The notes beneath the pieces were generated by a model. That model saw nothing but the letters and a program-made list of their open reading frames with translations, made no database searches and was not told the origin of the DNA. DNA of 64,000 bases from Roseicitreum antarcticum (GTDB lineage Bacteria; Pseudomonadota; Alphaproteobacteria; Rhodobacterales; Rhodobacteraceae), in the NCBI RefSeq assembly GCF_014681765.1, contig NZ_CP061498.1, forward strand, positions 310,001-374,000, read 5' to 3'. The position numbers and the translations under genes were made by a program. How positions within the stretch are numbered: the first letter of the stretch is position 1; each line of letters starts with the position of its first letter. Positions 56,934 to 64,000 of the stretch are shown here, piece by piece.

Positions 56934-58040
56934 ATGGCGATGCTGTCGATGGGTGGGTCTGATCGGGCGCGGCCAACCGGCCCACATGCGATGCGTGGCC
57001 CTTCGGGCGATCGTTCCCTGCGCGCAAGGGTAACAATGGCGGTGCTGGTGGTGTTTGTGGCGATGACCGCCCTCGCTTCCATGGGAATCGGCGCGGCGGG
57101 CGTGTCCCTGCCGCAAGTCCTGAGCAAGCTGTGGTCGGGCGAGGCGCTATCGCTGCGTGAGCAGGTCGTGATTTTCGATATCCGGCTGCCGCGCTTGTTC
57201 ACCGGCCTTCTTGTCGGCGCGTCGCTTGCAGTGTCGGGCGCGGTGATGCAGGGCCTGTTCCGCAACCCGCTGGCTGATCCGGGCATTGTGGGCGTCGGGG
57301 CCGGTGCCGGGCTGGGCGCGGTGCTTGCCATCGTGCTGGGCAGCTTCCTGCCAGCAGCCGTCTTGGCAATGGTCGGCGCGCATATCATTCCGCTTGCTGC
57401 ATTCCTTGGCGGTTGGGCCGCGACGATGATCCTCTATGGTGTCTCGACCCGGCAGGGCCGGACCTCGGTCGCGACCATGCTCCTGGCGGGTATCGCGCTG
57501 GGAGCGCTGGCGGGCGCGCTGACTGGGATCTTGGTTTATATCGCCGACGATCAGCAGTTGCGCGACCTGACATTCTGGGGGCTTGGCTCACTTGCCGGGG
57601 CCAGTTGGACGAAGCTGGCCGCTGCCGCGCCCATCATGCTGGCCGCGCTGATCGCCGCGCCGATGCTGGCACGCGCGCTCAACGGGCTGGCCCTGGGCGA
57701 GGCGGCGGCGGCGCATATGGGCATCGCTGTGCAACGCATGAAGACGCTGGCAATCTTGACGGTCGCTGCGGCCACCGGGGCGGCGGTGGCGGTGTCGGGT
57801 GGCATCGGCTTCATCGGCATTGTGGTGCCGCACCTGCTGCGCCTGTTGATGGGGCCGGACCACCGCTTTTTGTTACCTGCGGCGGCCTGTCTGGGGGCAG
57901 GGCTGTTGCTGCTGGCGGATATGATCGCCCGGCTCGTCATTGCGCCAGCCGAATTGCCAATAGGCATCGTGACCGCGGTGCTGGGTGGGCCGGTGTTCCT
58001 GTGGATATTGCTGCGTCGTCGCGGCATCGTGGATATGTGA
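56934..58040 (+). CDS. hmuU: Heme ABC transporter permease
   Basis: A 368-residue FecCD-family permease with about ten membrane helices: LRLPRLFTGLLVGASLAVSGAVMQGLFRNPLADPG-type coupling region, GVGAGAGLGAVLAIVLG, and VSGGIGFIGIVVPHLLRLLMGPDHR near the C-terminus. It forms the inner-membrane heme channel with HmuV. The start at 56934 follows GGAAGG; earlier ATGs lie within hmuT. Confidence 0.95.
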   Translation: MAMLSMGGSDRARPTGPHAMRGPSGDRSLRARVTMAVLVVFVAMTALASMGIGAAGVSLPQVLSKLWSGEALSLREQVVIFDIRLPRLFTGLLVGASLAVSGAVMQGLFRNPLADPGIVGVGAGAGLGAVLAIVLGSFLPAAVLAMVGAHIIPLAAFLGGWAATMILYGVSTRQGRTSVATMLLAGIALGALAGALTGILVYIADDQQLRDLTFWGLGSLAGASWTKLAAAAPIMLAALIAAPMLARALNGLALGEAAAAHMGIAVQRMKTLAILTVAAATGAAVAVSGGIGFIGIVVPHLLRLLMGPDHRFLLPAAACLGAGLLLLADMIARLVIAPAELPIGIVTAVLGGPVFLWILLRRRGIVDM

Positions 58041-58046
58041 GGGGCC

Positions 58047-58835
58047 ATGCTGGACGCAAAGCACATCACTGTCGTTCTGGGCGGCAAAACCATTTTGCAC
58101 GACACCGCGCTGAGCGCGGCGGCAGGGCAGGTGAGTGTGATTGTCGGACCCAACGGGTCAGGCAAGACGACGCTTTTGCGCGCCGTCACCGGCGACCTGC
58201 CATCGACCGGCACCGTGTGTCTGGACGGGCAGGACACCCGCGCCATGCGGCCCTGGGTGCTGGCCGAACGCCGGGCGGTGCTACCGCAGGCCAGTCAGCT
58301 GGCGTTTCCCTTCACCGTGCACGAGGTTGTGCGGCTGGGCGTCCTTGGCCGGTCGGCCCTGCGCGCCGATTCCGTCGAACTGCCGACCCGGGCTTTGGCC
58401 CGTGTGGGACTGGCAGGCTATGGCGCGCGGTTTTTTCAGGAGCTTTCGGGCGGCGAGCAGGCGCGGGTCCAGCTGGCCCGCGTGCTGGTGCAGGTATGGG
58501 AGCCGGTGGTGGATGGTCAGGCGCGCTGGCTGTTTTTGGACGAACCGGTCGCGGCGCTGGATATCGGACATCAATTGCAGATCATGCATCTGGCGCGCGA
58601 CTTCGCCCGCGCGGGCGGCGGGGTCGTTGCGGTGATGCATGACCTGAATCTGACCGCCATGTTTGCAGACCAGGTAGTCCTGATGCTTGACGGTCGGGTG
58701 CTGGCGCAGGGTTCGGTAGCGCAGGTCCTGACCGATGTGCATCTGTCGCGCGCCTACGGCTGCGGGCTGCGCGTGTCAGTCTTGCCGCCCGCAGGCGGTG
58801 CGTTTATCCTGCCGCAGGCCACGGAAATTGCCTGA
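58047..58835 (+). CDS. hmuV: Heme ABC transporter ATPase
   Basis: A 262-residue ABC ATPase: Walker A GPNGSGKTT (33-41), Q-loop LPQASQLAF, signature LSGGEQARVQLAR, Walker B WLFLDEPVAALD and H-loop VAVMHDLNL. The linker VWEPVVDGQARW between signature and Walker B is typical of HmuV. It drives heme import through HmuU, six bases upstream. Confidence 0.95.
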   Translation: MLDAKHITVVLGGKTILHDTALSAAAGQVSVIVGPNGSGKTTLLRAVTGDLPSTGTVCLDGQDTRAMRPWVLAERRAVLPQASQLAFPFTVHEVVRLGVLGRSALRADSVELPTRALARVGLAGYGARFFQELSGGEQARVQLARVLVQVWEPVVDGQARWLFLDEPVAALDIGHQLQIMHLARDFARAGGGVVAVMHDLNLTAMFADQVVLMLDGRVLAQGSVAQVLTDVHLSRAYGCGLRVSVLPPAGGAFILPQATEIA

Positions 58836-58842
58836 ATAATTC

Positions 58843-58871
58843 TTGACACTTTTGATCGGGAATTGTAGCTG
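58843..58871 (+). promoter_or_regulatory. Candidate promoter of hmuR
   Basis: TTGACA (58843-58848) and TAGCTG (58866-58871) are 17 bases apart in the 93-base hmuV-hmuR gap, with the -35 overlapping an AT-rich stretch where an iron regulator could bind. The -10 is weak, so activation or low basal use is likely. Confidence 0.5.
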
Positions 58872-58928
58872 AGCCGCAGGACGCCAGCAGTATCGCCAGC
58901 TAAAAATCACGAAATCAAGGGGATACTG

Positions 58929-61013
58929 ATGGATACGACCCAAAGGCGCCGCGCGCGCCTGCTTGCGACGATTGCCGTTCCGGCGCTGCTGCTGGGCATG
59001 CAGCCCGTGCTGGCGCAGGATTTCGGCACGACCGACACCGCTGCAACCGGCTCTTTCCTCGGGCGATTGGTGCTGGGCTTTGGCAGGGCACGCGTGGCAA
59101 TCGACACACCGCAGGCGGTCAGCACCCTGGAACAAGAAGACATCGACCGCGAACAGGCATCGAAGCCGGGCGATCTGTTCCGCACCATTCCGGGCGTCAC
59201 GGCCTTTGGCGGCGACCGCATGACCGGGCAGTCTTTCAACATCCGCGGCGTCGGTTCGGCCGAAGCATCGGACCAGAACCGCGTGATTGTTTCGGTCGAC
59301 GGGGTGCAGAAATTCTCGCAGCAATATCGTTTGGGGCAGTTTTTCGGTGAGCCCGAACTCTACCGCCGGGTCGAAGTGCTGCGCGGCCCGGCGTCCTCAG
59401 CGCTCTATGGCTCGGGCGCGTTGGGTGGCGTCGTGGCGTTCGAGACGAAGGACGCGGGCGACTTCCTGACCGATGGCGCGGATACCGCGCTGCGCCTGAA
59501 GGGCGGGGCCAACAGCAACGGATTGGGCGGCTTCGGCTCGGTCATCATGGCGCAGCGGTTCGGCGAACAGGTCGAGGTTCTGGCCGCGCTGAGCCACCGG
59601 ATCGAAGGTGACTACACCGCCGGCAACGGCACCGAGATCGAAGGGTCGGGCATGTCCGCGACCTCGGGCCTGCTGAAGGGCACTTACCGCTTTGGCGCGA
59701 ATAACGAACAACGCCTCAGCTTCTCGCTGTCGCGTTGGTACAGCGACGAGGCGCGGGCGAACTATGCTGCCGACATCGGCGCCGCGGTCTTTGGGCTGGT
59801 GGACCGCAAGGTGCAGGACGATACCGCGCAGATCGTCTGGGAAAACCCGGCCAGCGGCAACCCGCTGCTGGATACGCGGGTGCAACTGACCTTCTCGGAT
59901 ACCGAAGTAGAACAGGCAAACGCCACCGCGCCGATTCCCAGCAATCTGTTCGCCGACGGGTTCTACCAGTACCGCACGCTGGGCCTGCGCGCCCAAAACC
60001 GCTTTACCTTCGAAGGTGAGCAGTGGCAGAACTACCTGACGGTGGGTGTCGAAGCCTCGCGGCAGGAACGGTCGCACCGCACGGATATGGGTATTCGTGG
60101 CAGCCACCCCGAAGGCACGGACCGGCGCGTTGGCGTGTTCTTGCAGAATGAATTCATCTGGGATGACCGCTTTACCGCCGTGTTGGGCCTGCGGTCGGAC
60201 GAGGTGGATCTGAATCCGTCATCCGAGGTGACATCCCTGACCGGAGCCACAGCACAGTCGCGCAGGGTCAACGCGGCATCGCTGTCGCTGCACTATCGCT
60301 TCAACGAGACCTGGGCAGTCTTCGGCTCGCTTGCGCAGACCGAACGTGCGCCGTCGTTGGACGAACTTTTCAACGAGGGCTTCCAGGGCGGCCTGATTTC
60401 GCCCAACCTGCGGCCTGAGCGGGCGCGCACCGTAGAGGCGGGCTTCTCCTACAGCGGGCGCGACCTGTTCACGTCAGGCGACACGCTGGAATTCAAGGTG
60501 ACGGCCTTCGACAACCGGATCAACGACCGGATCGAACGCTCGCTGGCTGGGGGCGCCCCGTCCTACATCAACGTCTCGCGCGCGCGCATCCATGGTATCG
60601 AGGTCGAGGGCGGCTACGATTCCGACAGGGTGTTTGGGAACTTTGCCGTGTCGCGCATCAAGGGCACCAACACGACCACGGGTGCGCGCCTGAACTCTAC
60701 CCCGCAAGATGAACTGGTGCTGGAACTGGGCGGGCGCGCCCTGGATCAGACGCTGGAATTCGGCTGGCGCGGGACCTTCGTGCGCGCGGCGCAACGGGCC
60801 AGTGGAGATGCCTTCCCGGGCTATGGGCTGAACGATCTCTACGCAACCTGGCGCCCGGATGCGGGGGCATTTGCCGGGCTGGAGATCCAACTGGCGGTGA
60901 ACAATGTGTTCGACAAGAACTATCGCAACATCCTTGGCGGCGACTTGGCCAACAACGAACTGCGGCGCGGGCGCGATGTGCGGCTGACCGTTGGGCGCAG
61001 TTTTACCTGGTAG
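58929..61013 (+). CDS. hmuR: TonB-dependent heme/hemoglobin receptor
   Basis: A 694-residue outer-membrane receptor: signal peptide ending VLAQ, a periplasmic plug (DLFRTIPGVTAFGGDRMTGQSFNIRGVG; VEVLRGPASSALYGSGALGGVV) and a 22-strand beta barrel ending in the aromatic LTVGRSFTW. The FRAP/NPNL-type heme motif appears as ISPNLRPERARTVEAG. It imports heme using TonB energy, then HmuTUV takes over. It follows the transporter genes but has its own candidate promoter. Confidence 0.94.
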   Translation: MDTTQRRRARLLATIAVPALLLGMQPVLAQDFGTTDTAATGSFLGRLVLGFGRARVAIDTPQAVSTLEQEDIDREQASKPGDLFRTIPGVTAFGGDRMTGQSFNIRGVGSAEASDQNRVIVSVDGVQKFSQQYRLGQFFGEPELYRRVEVLRGPASSALYGSGALGGVVAFETKDAGDFLTDGADTALRLKGGANSNGLGGFGSVIMAQRFGEQVEVLAALSHRIEGDYTAGNGTEIEGSGMSATSGLLKGTYRFGANNEQRLSFSLSRWYSDEARANYAADIGAAVFGLVDRKVQDDTAQIVWENPASGNPLLDTRVQLTFSDTEVEQANATAPIPSNLFADGFYQYRTLGLRAQNRFTFEGEQWQNYLTVGVEASRQERSHRTDMGIRGSHPEGTDRRVGVFLQNEFIWDDRFTAVLGLRSDEVDLNPSSEVTSLTGATAQSRRVNAASLSLHYRFNETWAVFGSLAQTERAPSLDELFNEGFQGGLISPNLRPERARTVEAGFSYSGRDLFTSGDTLEFKVTAFDNRINDRIERSLAGGAPSYINVSRARIHGIEVEGGYDSDRVFGNFAVSRIKGTNTTTGARLNSTPQDELVLELGGRALDQTLEFGWRGTFVRAAQRASGDAFPGYGLNDLYATWRPDAGAFAGLEIQLAVNNVFDKNYRNILGGDLANNELRRGRDVRLTVGRSFTW

Positions 61014-61452
61014 GGACCGATTTAAGTCGGCAGCCGGTACCGGCAAGAAGAGGCAGGCAAGTGGTGAAACAGCGCGGGGCATACCCGCGCTGTTTTTCGT
61101 CGATTGCAAGACCACGACCTATCGGCAGACCTGCGGTGCCGATCCGACTTTGGTGAACGGGCGGTGCGGGGCAGGGGCGCATTCTGGGCACCAAAGCCGT
61201 GACCACCATCGGTGCGGTATCTGCCCTACGGCATCGCGCTGCAACACCTGTGGCCCGTGTTGCATCGCGTGGGGCGCACCATCCCCTTGTCCTGTGCCCG
61301 TGCGGCCTGATGCGAAAATCTGTTGCGTGGGCAGTCCCGGCGCGGTCTGGTCAGCCGCGCTGTGGTGGGCGAGGCGCGGGAGATCGCAGTCGAGCATTCG
61401 CGCTGCTTCATCAGCCGTCCCAACCAGAGAATCGGCAGGGTGAGGCGTATCA
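61014..61452. other. 439-base gap after hmuR, no gene seen
   Basis: No frame on either strand looks protein-like. GCCGGTACCGGC (about 61031-61042) is a short palindrome after the hmuR stop without a T-run. Confidence 0.5.
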
Positions 61453-61485
61453 AAAAAGGCCGGGGTTTCCCCCGGCCTTTGCATT
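61453..61485 (-). terminator. Rho-independent terminator (for yccA-like gene, possibly bidirectional)
   Basis: An 11-bp stem AAAGGCCGGGG/CCCCGGCCTTT (61455-61465 with 61470-61480) and loop TTTC. On the minus strand the stem runs into a six-T tract, ending the BAX-inhibitor-like transcript; on the plus strand GCATTTTT follows, so it may also end hmuR transcripts. Confidence 0.88.
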
Positions 61486-61517
61486 TTTCACAGCTGTTGC
61501 CTCAGATCATGGCGCGC

Positions 61518-62297
61518 TTATTCGCGGTTGCCCATGAATTGCAGCAAGAACATGAACATGTTGATGAAGTCGAGGTACAGCCGCAGCGCGCCCATCGTGG
61601 CGGATTTATCCAGCCATTCTTGATCACCATGTGCGGCATGCTCCACATATTCGTTCTTGATCGACTGCGTGTCATATGCGGTCAGACCTGCGAAGATCAG
61701 CACACCCAGCGCCGACACGGCGAACATGATTGCAGGCGATTGCAGGAAGATGTTCAGCACCATGGCAACCAGCAGGCCAATCACACCCATCATCAGGAAG
61801 GTGCCCCAGCCGGACAGATCCTTCTTTGTCGTGTAGCCGTACAGGCTGAGCGCCGCAAACGCGACCGAGGTTGCCACGAAGGTCTGCGTGATGGACATCG
61901 CGGTGAACGTCAGGAAAATCCAGCTGATCGACAGACCCATCAGGACCGAGAACGCGTAGAAATATGTCTGGCCTGCGGCGACCGACAGCTTGTTGGCCAC
62001 CATCCCAAAGCCAAACACCATGACCAGCGGCGCAAACATGATCACCCAGCGCAGCGGGGTGGTGTAAAGCAACACGCCGAGGTCGGTCAGATAGCGGCCT
62101 TCGCCGATTTGCGCGGCAGCGCCCGCAGGGTCGGACGTCATTGCCAGGCCGGAAATTGCCCAAGCTGCCAGCGCGGTCAGCACCATGCCGACCGACATCA
62201 GACCGTAAACTTTGTTCATATGGGCCCGTAGACCCGCATCGATCCGCGAAGCGCCCGTACCGGCTACGCTGCCGCGCATCGTTTGATACTGTGCCAT
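61518..62297 (-). CDS. BAX inhibitor-1/YccA-family membrane protein
   Basis: A 259-residue protein with seven hydrophobic helices after a ~28-residue cytoplasmic start (RIDAGLRAHMNKVYGLMSVGM). Family features include FYAFSVLMGLSISWIFLTF, GYTTKKDLSGWGTFLMMG and the C-terminal ALRLYLDFINMFMFLLQFMG with the conserved aspartate. Members are thought to modulate calcium or protease FtsH at the membrane. Stand-alone with a strong terminator. Confidence 0.93.
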   Translation of the reverse strand: MAQYQTMRGSVAGTGASRIDAGLRAHMNKVYGLMSVGMVLTALAAWAISGLAMTSDPAGAAAQIGEGRYLTDLGVLLYTTPLRWVIMFAPLVMVFGFGMVANKLSVAAGQTYFYAFSVLMGLSISWIFLTFTAMSITQTFVATSVAFAALSLYGYTTKKDLSGWGTFLMMGVIGLLVAMVLNIFLQSPAIMFAVSALGVLIFAGLTAYDTQSIKNEYVEHAAHGDQEWLDKSATMGALRLYLDFINMFMFLLQFMGNRE

Positions 62298-62467
62298 TCA
62301 TTGCCTCCATGCTATTTCATCAGTTCGGGCCGGGTGACCCGCCTGTTACCCATAATATCGGTGCAATGCGAACAGTTTTCAAGTTAATCCGGTCTGCCAT
62401 ACGTTTCAAATCCGATTTATCGGACGCGATGCCACAGGCGGCGCTTTCGATCTTTCTTCGGGCGCCC

Positions 62468-63439
62468 TTACAGCGCGGGGTCCGGCGCAATCACTACCTT
62501 GCCGGTCGAAGCGCGGCTTCGCAGTATCTCCAAGCCCTGTGCGGTCTCCTCCAGCGGCAAAATGTGACTTACATGCGGCCGAAGATCGCCCGCGCTGTAC
62601 CAGGTGATGAGTTCCGACAGGCTGGCGTGCAGCGCGGCGGGCCTGAATGACAGATAGCCGCCCCAGTAAAAGCCGATCACCGATATGTTCTTGACCAGCA
62701 AGATATTGGCCGGGAATTGCGGCACGGCGCCACCCGCGAACCCGATGGCGAGGAAGCGCCCCTCTGGCCGTAGGGCGCGCAGGGCGGCGCTGGCCATCGG
62801 GTCGCCTACGGAGTCGTAAATGACATCGACACCGCCCAGATCCTTGCAGGCTGCCTTTATATCGCAGCCGTCACTGTCCAATGCAATCTCTGCCCCGGCT
62901 GCCGTTGCCGCCGCCAGCTTCTGCGGCCCGCGCGCTACGGCGATCACGCGCGCGCCCAGTTTGGCGCCGATCTCCACCGCCGTCAGCCCGACACCGCCCG
63001 CAGCCCCCAGCACCAGCAACGTCTCGCCCGGTTGCAAGGCCGCGCGGTGGCAAAGCGCCATATGAGAGGTCCCATAGGCCACCTGGAACGCGGCGGCGTG
63101 CGACATTGGCATGGCGTCGGGGATCGGCAGGCATTGATCAGCGCGGAACACGCCATATTCCGCCAGTCCGCCCCGACCGGCATAGACGGCAACCCGTGTG
63201 CCAACGGCGGGCGCTGTAACGGTGGGGCCGCACGCCTCGACCACCCCGGCAAGTTCCAGACCCAGCGTGACGGGCAGGGCGGGGCGCTCCTGATACTGGC
63301 CCTTGATCATCAGGAGGTCGGCAAAGTTCAGTCCGCAGGCCCCGATCTTCACCCGCACCTCGCCCGGACCGGGGGCGGGCAGCGCAAGGCCTGACAAAAG
63401 CTGCGGAGTGTGCAGGGCGGTCAGCTGATACGCGCGCAT
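62468..63439 (-). CDS. NADPH:quinone oxidoreductase (zinc-less MDR family)
   Basis: A ~323-residue medium-chain reductase resembling quinone oxidoreductase/zeta-crystallin: CGLNFADLLMIKGQYQERP, PVTLGLELAGVVEACG, YGTSHMALCHRAALQPGETLLVLGAAGGVGLTAVEIGAKLGA-type cofactor loop (AAGGVG) and FYWGGYLSFRP near the C-terminus. No zinc ligands are seen. The ATG at 63439 begins the conserved part; the frame runs back to 63538 without similarity. It reduces quinones or enones with NADPH. Confidence 0.88.
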   Translation of the reverse strand: MRAYQLTALHTPQLLSGLALPAPGPGEVRVKIGACGLNFADLLMIKGQYQERPALPVTLGLELAGVVEACGPTVTAPAVGTRVAVYAGRGGLAEYGVFRADQCLPIPDAMPMSHAAAFQVAYGTSHMALCHRAALQPGETLLVLGAAGGVGLTAVEIGAKLGARVIAVARGPQKLAAATAAGAEIALDSDGCDIKAACKDLGGVDVIYDSVGDPMASAALRALRPEGRFLAIGFAGGAVPQFPANILLVKNISVIGFYWGGYLSFRPAALHASLSELITWYSAGDLRPHVSHILPLEETAQGLEILRSRASTGKVVIAPDPAL

Positions 63440-63539
63440 GGCGAGCTCCGTCATTGGGGCGAGATTGCGAAATCTTGCCTTGGAACCGGGCCGCCGCGCA
63501 AGTGATCTGCTGCGGCGTCCCGCGCGACGTCGCGGCAAA

Positions 63540-63833
63540 TCGGCCTCGGCTCTCGTTTCGCAACACGTTTTGCATTTCGCAAAGAATACTTCTGTAGGTT
63601 GCGCAAATTATCGTCTCAAAACGCAAAACCCCACATAGGCGAGTGTGGGCTGTGCGCGGCTTGCGGCGGATGTCTGATGCCGCGCGCCGGGGCTGTCTGG
63701 CGTATTTCTAAAAAAAGTCATATAAATCAGAGATTTTTTAAGAAAATTCACATAAAGTATGTGTTGTTCGGTGAGTTGGCACGAAAATTGCTTCCACTAC
63801 TTATGAGTGTAAGTTGTCGAGGGGCTGAATTGA
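63540..63833 (+). promoter_or_regulatory. AT-rich promoter region of the XRE regulator
   Basis: An AT-rich block (about 63710-63770) is followed by TTGGCA (63776-63781), a 17-base spacer and a weak ACTTAT (63799-63804), then GAGGGG ten bases before the ATG at 63834. No gene is seen in this stretch. Confidence 0.5.
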
Positions 63834-64000
63834 ATGAAACACGCAGTAGATGTGCATGTAGGGAAACGCATCCGCCATCGCCGGTGGATGCTGGGCATGA
63901 CACAGCAACAGTTGGCGGATGCAGTGGGTATCAAGTTCCAGCAGATACAGAAGTATGAGACCGGGATGAACCGTGTCTCGGCGTCGCGTCTGTGGGACAT
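63834..64000 (+). CDS. XRE/Cro-type helix-turn-helix regulator (partial, runs off right edge)
   Basis: The first 55 residues of a regulator: [20 protein letters not shown] then the recognition helix [20 protein letters not shown]. This form (FQQIQKYE) is widespread and conserved in alphaproteobacteria as a SinR/phage-repressor-like protein of about 120-130 residues. It has its own AT-rich promoter region upstream. Confidence 0.88.
   Translation, partial: MKHAVDVHVGKRIRHRRWMLGMTQQQLADAVGIKFQQIQKYETGMNRVSASRLWD

Noticed and set aside
61119-61484. A 121-codon minus-strand frame after hmuR
   Set aside because: It runs through a strong terminator hairpin and has a random-looking composition.
1-64000. 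CRISPR arrays and cas genes
   Set aside because: No regularly spaced direct repeats of 25-40 bases with unique spacers and no cas-like protein were seen; repeats present are short tandem or iteron types.

Overview
The window is chromosomal DNA of an alphaproteobacterium, most likely a Rhodobacterales (Rhodobacter/Roseobacter group). The evidence is high GC, GAAC-N7-GAAC type LexA boxes, the hmuSTUV plus exbB/exbD/exbD/tonB heme locus, a complete ectoine degradation operon and an H-NOX/HNOBA-GGDEF pair. No species is claimed.

Positions 1-26357 are mostly ordinary core genes: an H-NOX-like sensor and its GGDEF partner (cut by the left edge); a HAD phosphatase; a lipoprotein; an aldo/keto reductase; a LexA-boxed imuA-like gene without imuB or dnaE2; the ectoine catabolic genes doeX-doeC-doeD-doeA-doeB (all minus strand); dtd and a PfkB sugar kinase; an envelope-stress-like cluster (26-codon membrane ORF, xpaC, telA, DUF2927 lipoprotein, hypothetical, SPFH/GYF protein, zinc-ribbon membrane protein); rluB and tadA back to back; a ceramidase-like membrane protein; a DUF1638 protein; a CAU tRNA; and purM-purN.

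Positions 26831-35211 are an accretion zone next to tRNA-Ser(GCU). It holds a LacI-type regulator without its DNA-binding end, a Dabb protein, the C-terminal end of an ISAs1-type transposase, a membrane protein fused to a spermidine-synthase-like domain, a soluble FtsH-like AAA/M41 protease and an orphan TniQ-like protein.

Positions 35246-48009 look like a 12.75 kb integrated element, probably a phage satellite or satellite-like island. It sits in the anticodon loop of a tRNA-Arg(UCU) gene. The displaced 3' half of the native tRNA lies at the left end and its 5' half at the right end; together they rebuild an intact gene, while a complete slightly different tRNA-Arg with its own promoter is carried just inside the right end. 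The element encodes a tyrosine integrase preceded by a LexA-type box, an AlpA-like excisionase, a VapE-like primase-helicase, a 12-copy GGAACG repeat array that looks like an iteron origin, a serine recombinase, a small-terminase-like protein and several unknown small proteins. It has no recognisable capsid, portal or tail gene. Its right end carries a lower-GC type II restriction-modification pair and a structured leader/ncRNA candidate.

Positions 48219-64000 return to core genome: uxuA with a GntR-type operator, matB, the TonB energy-transduction operon divergent from the heme uptake operon hmuSTUV and receptor hmuR, a BAX-inhibitor-1/YccA membrane protein with a clear terminator, a quinone oxidoreductase and the start of an XRE-type regulator.
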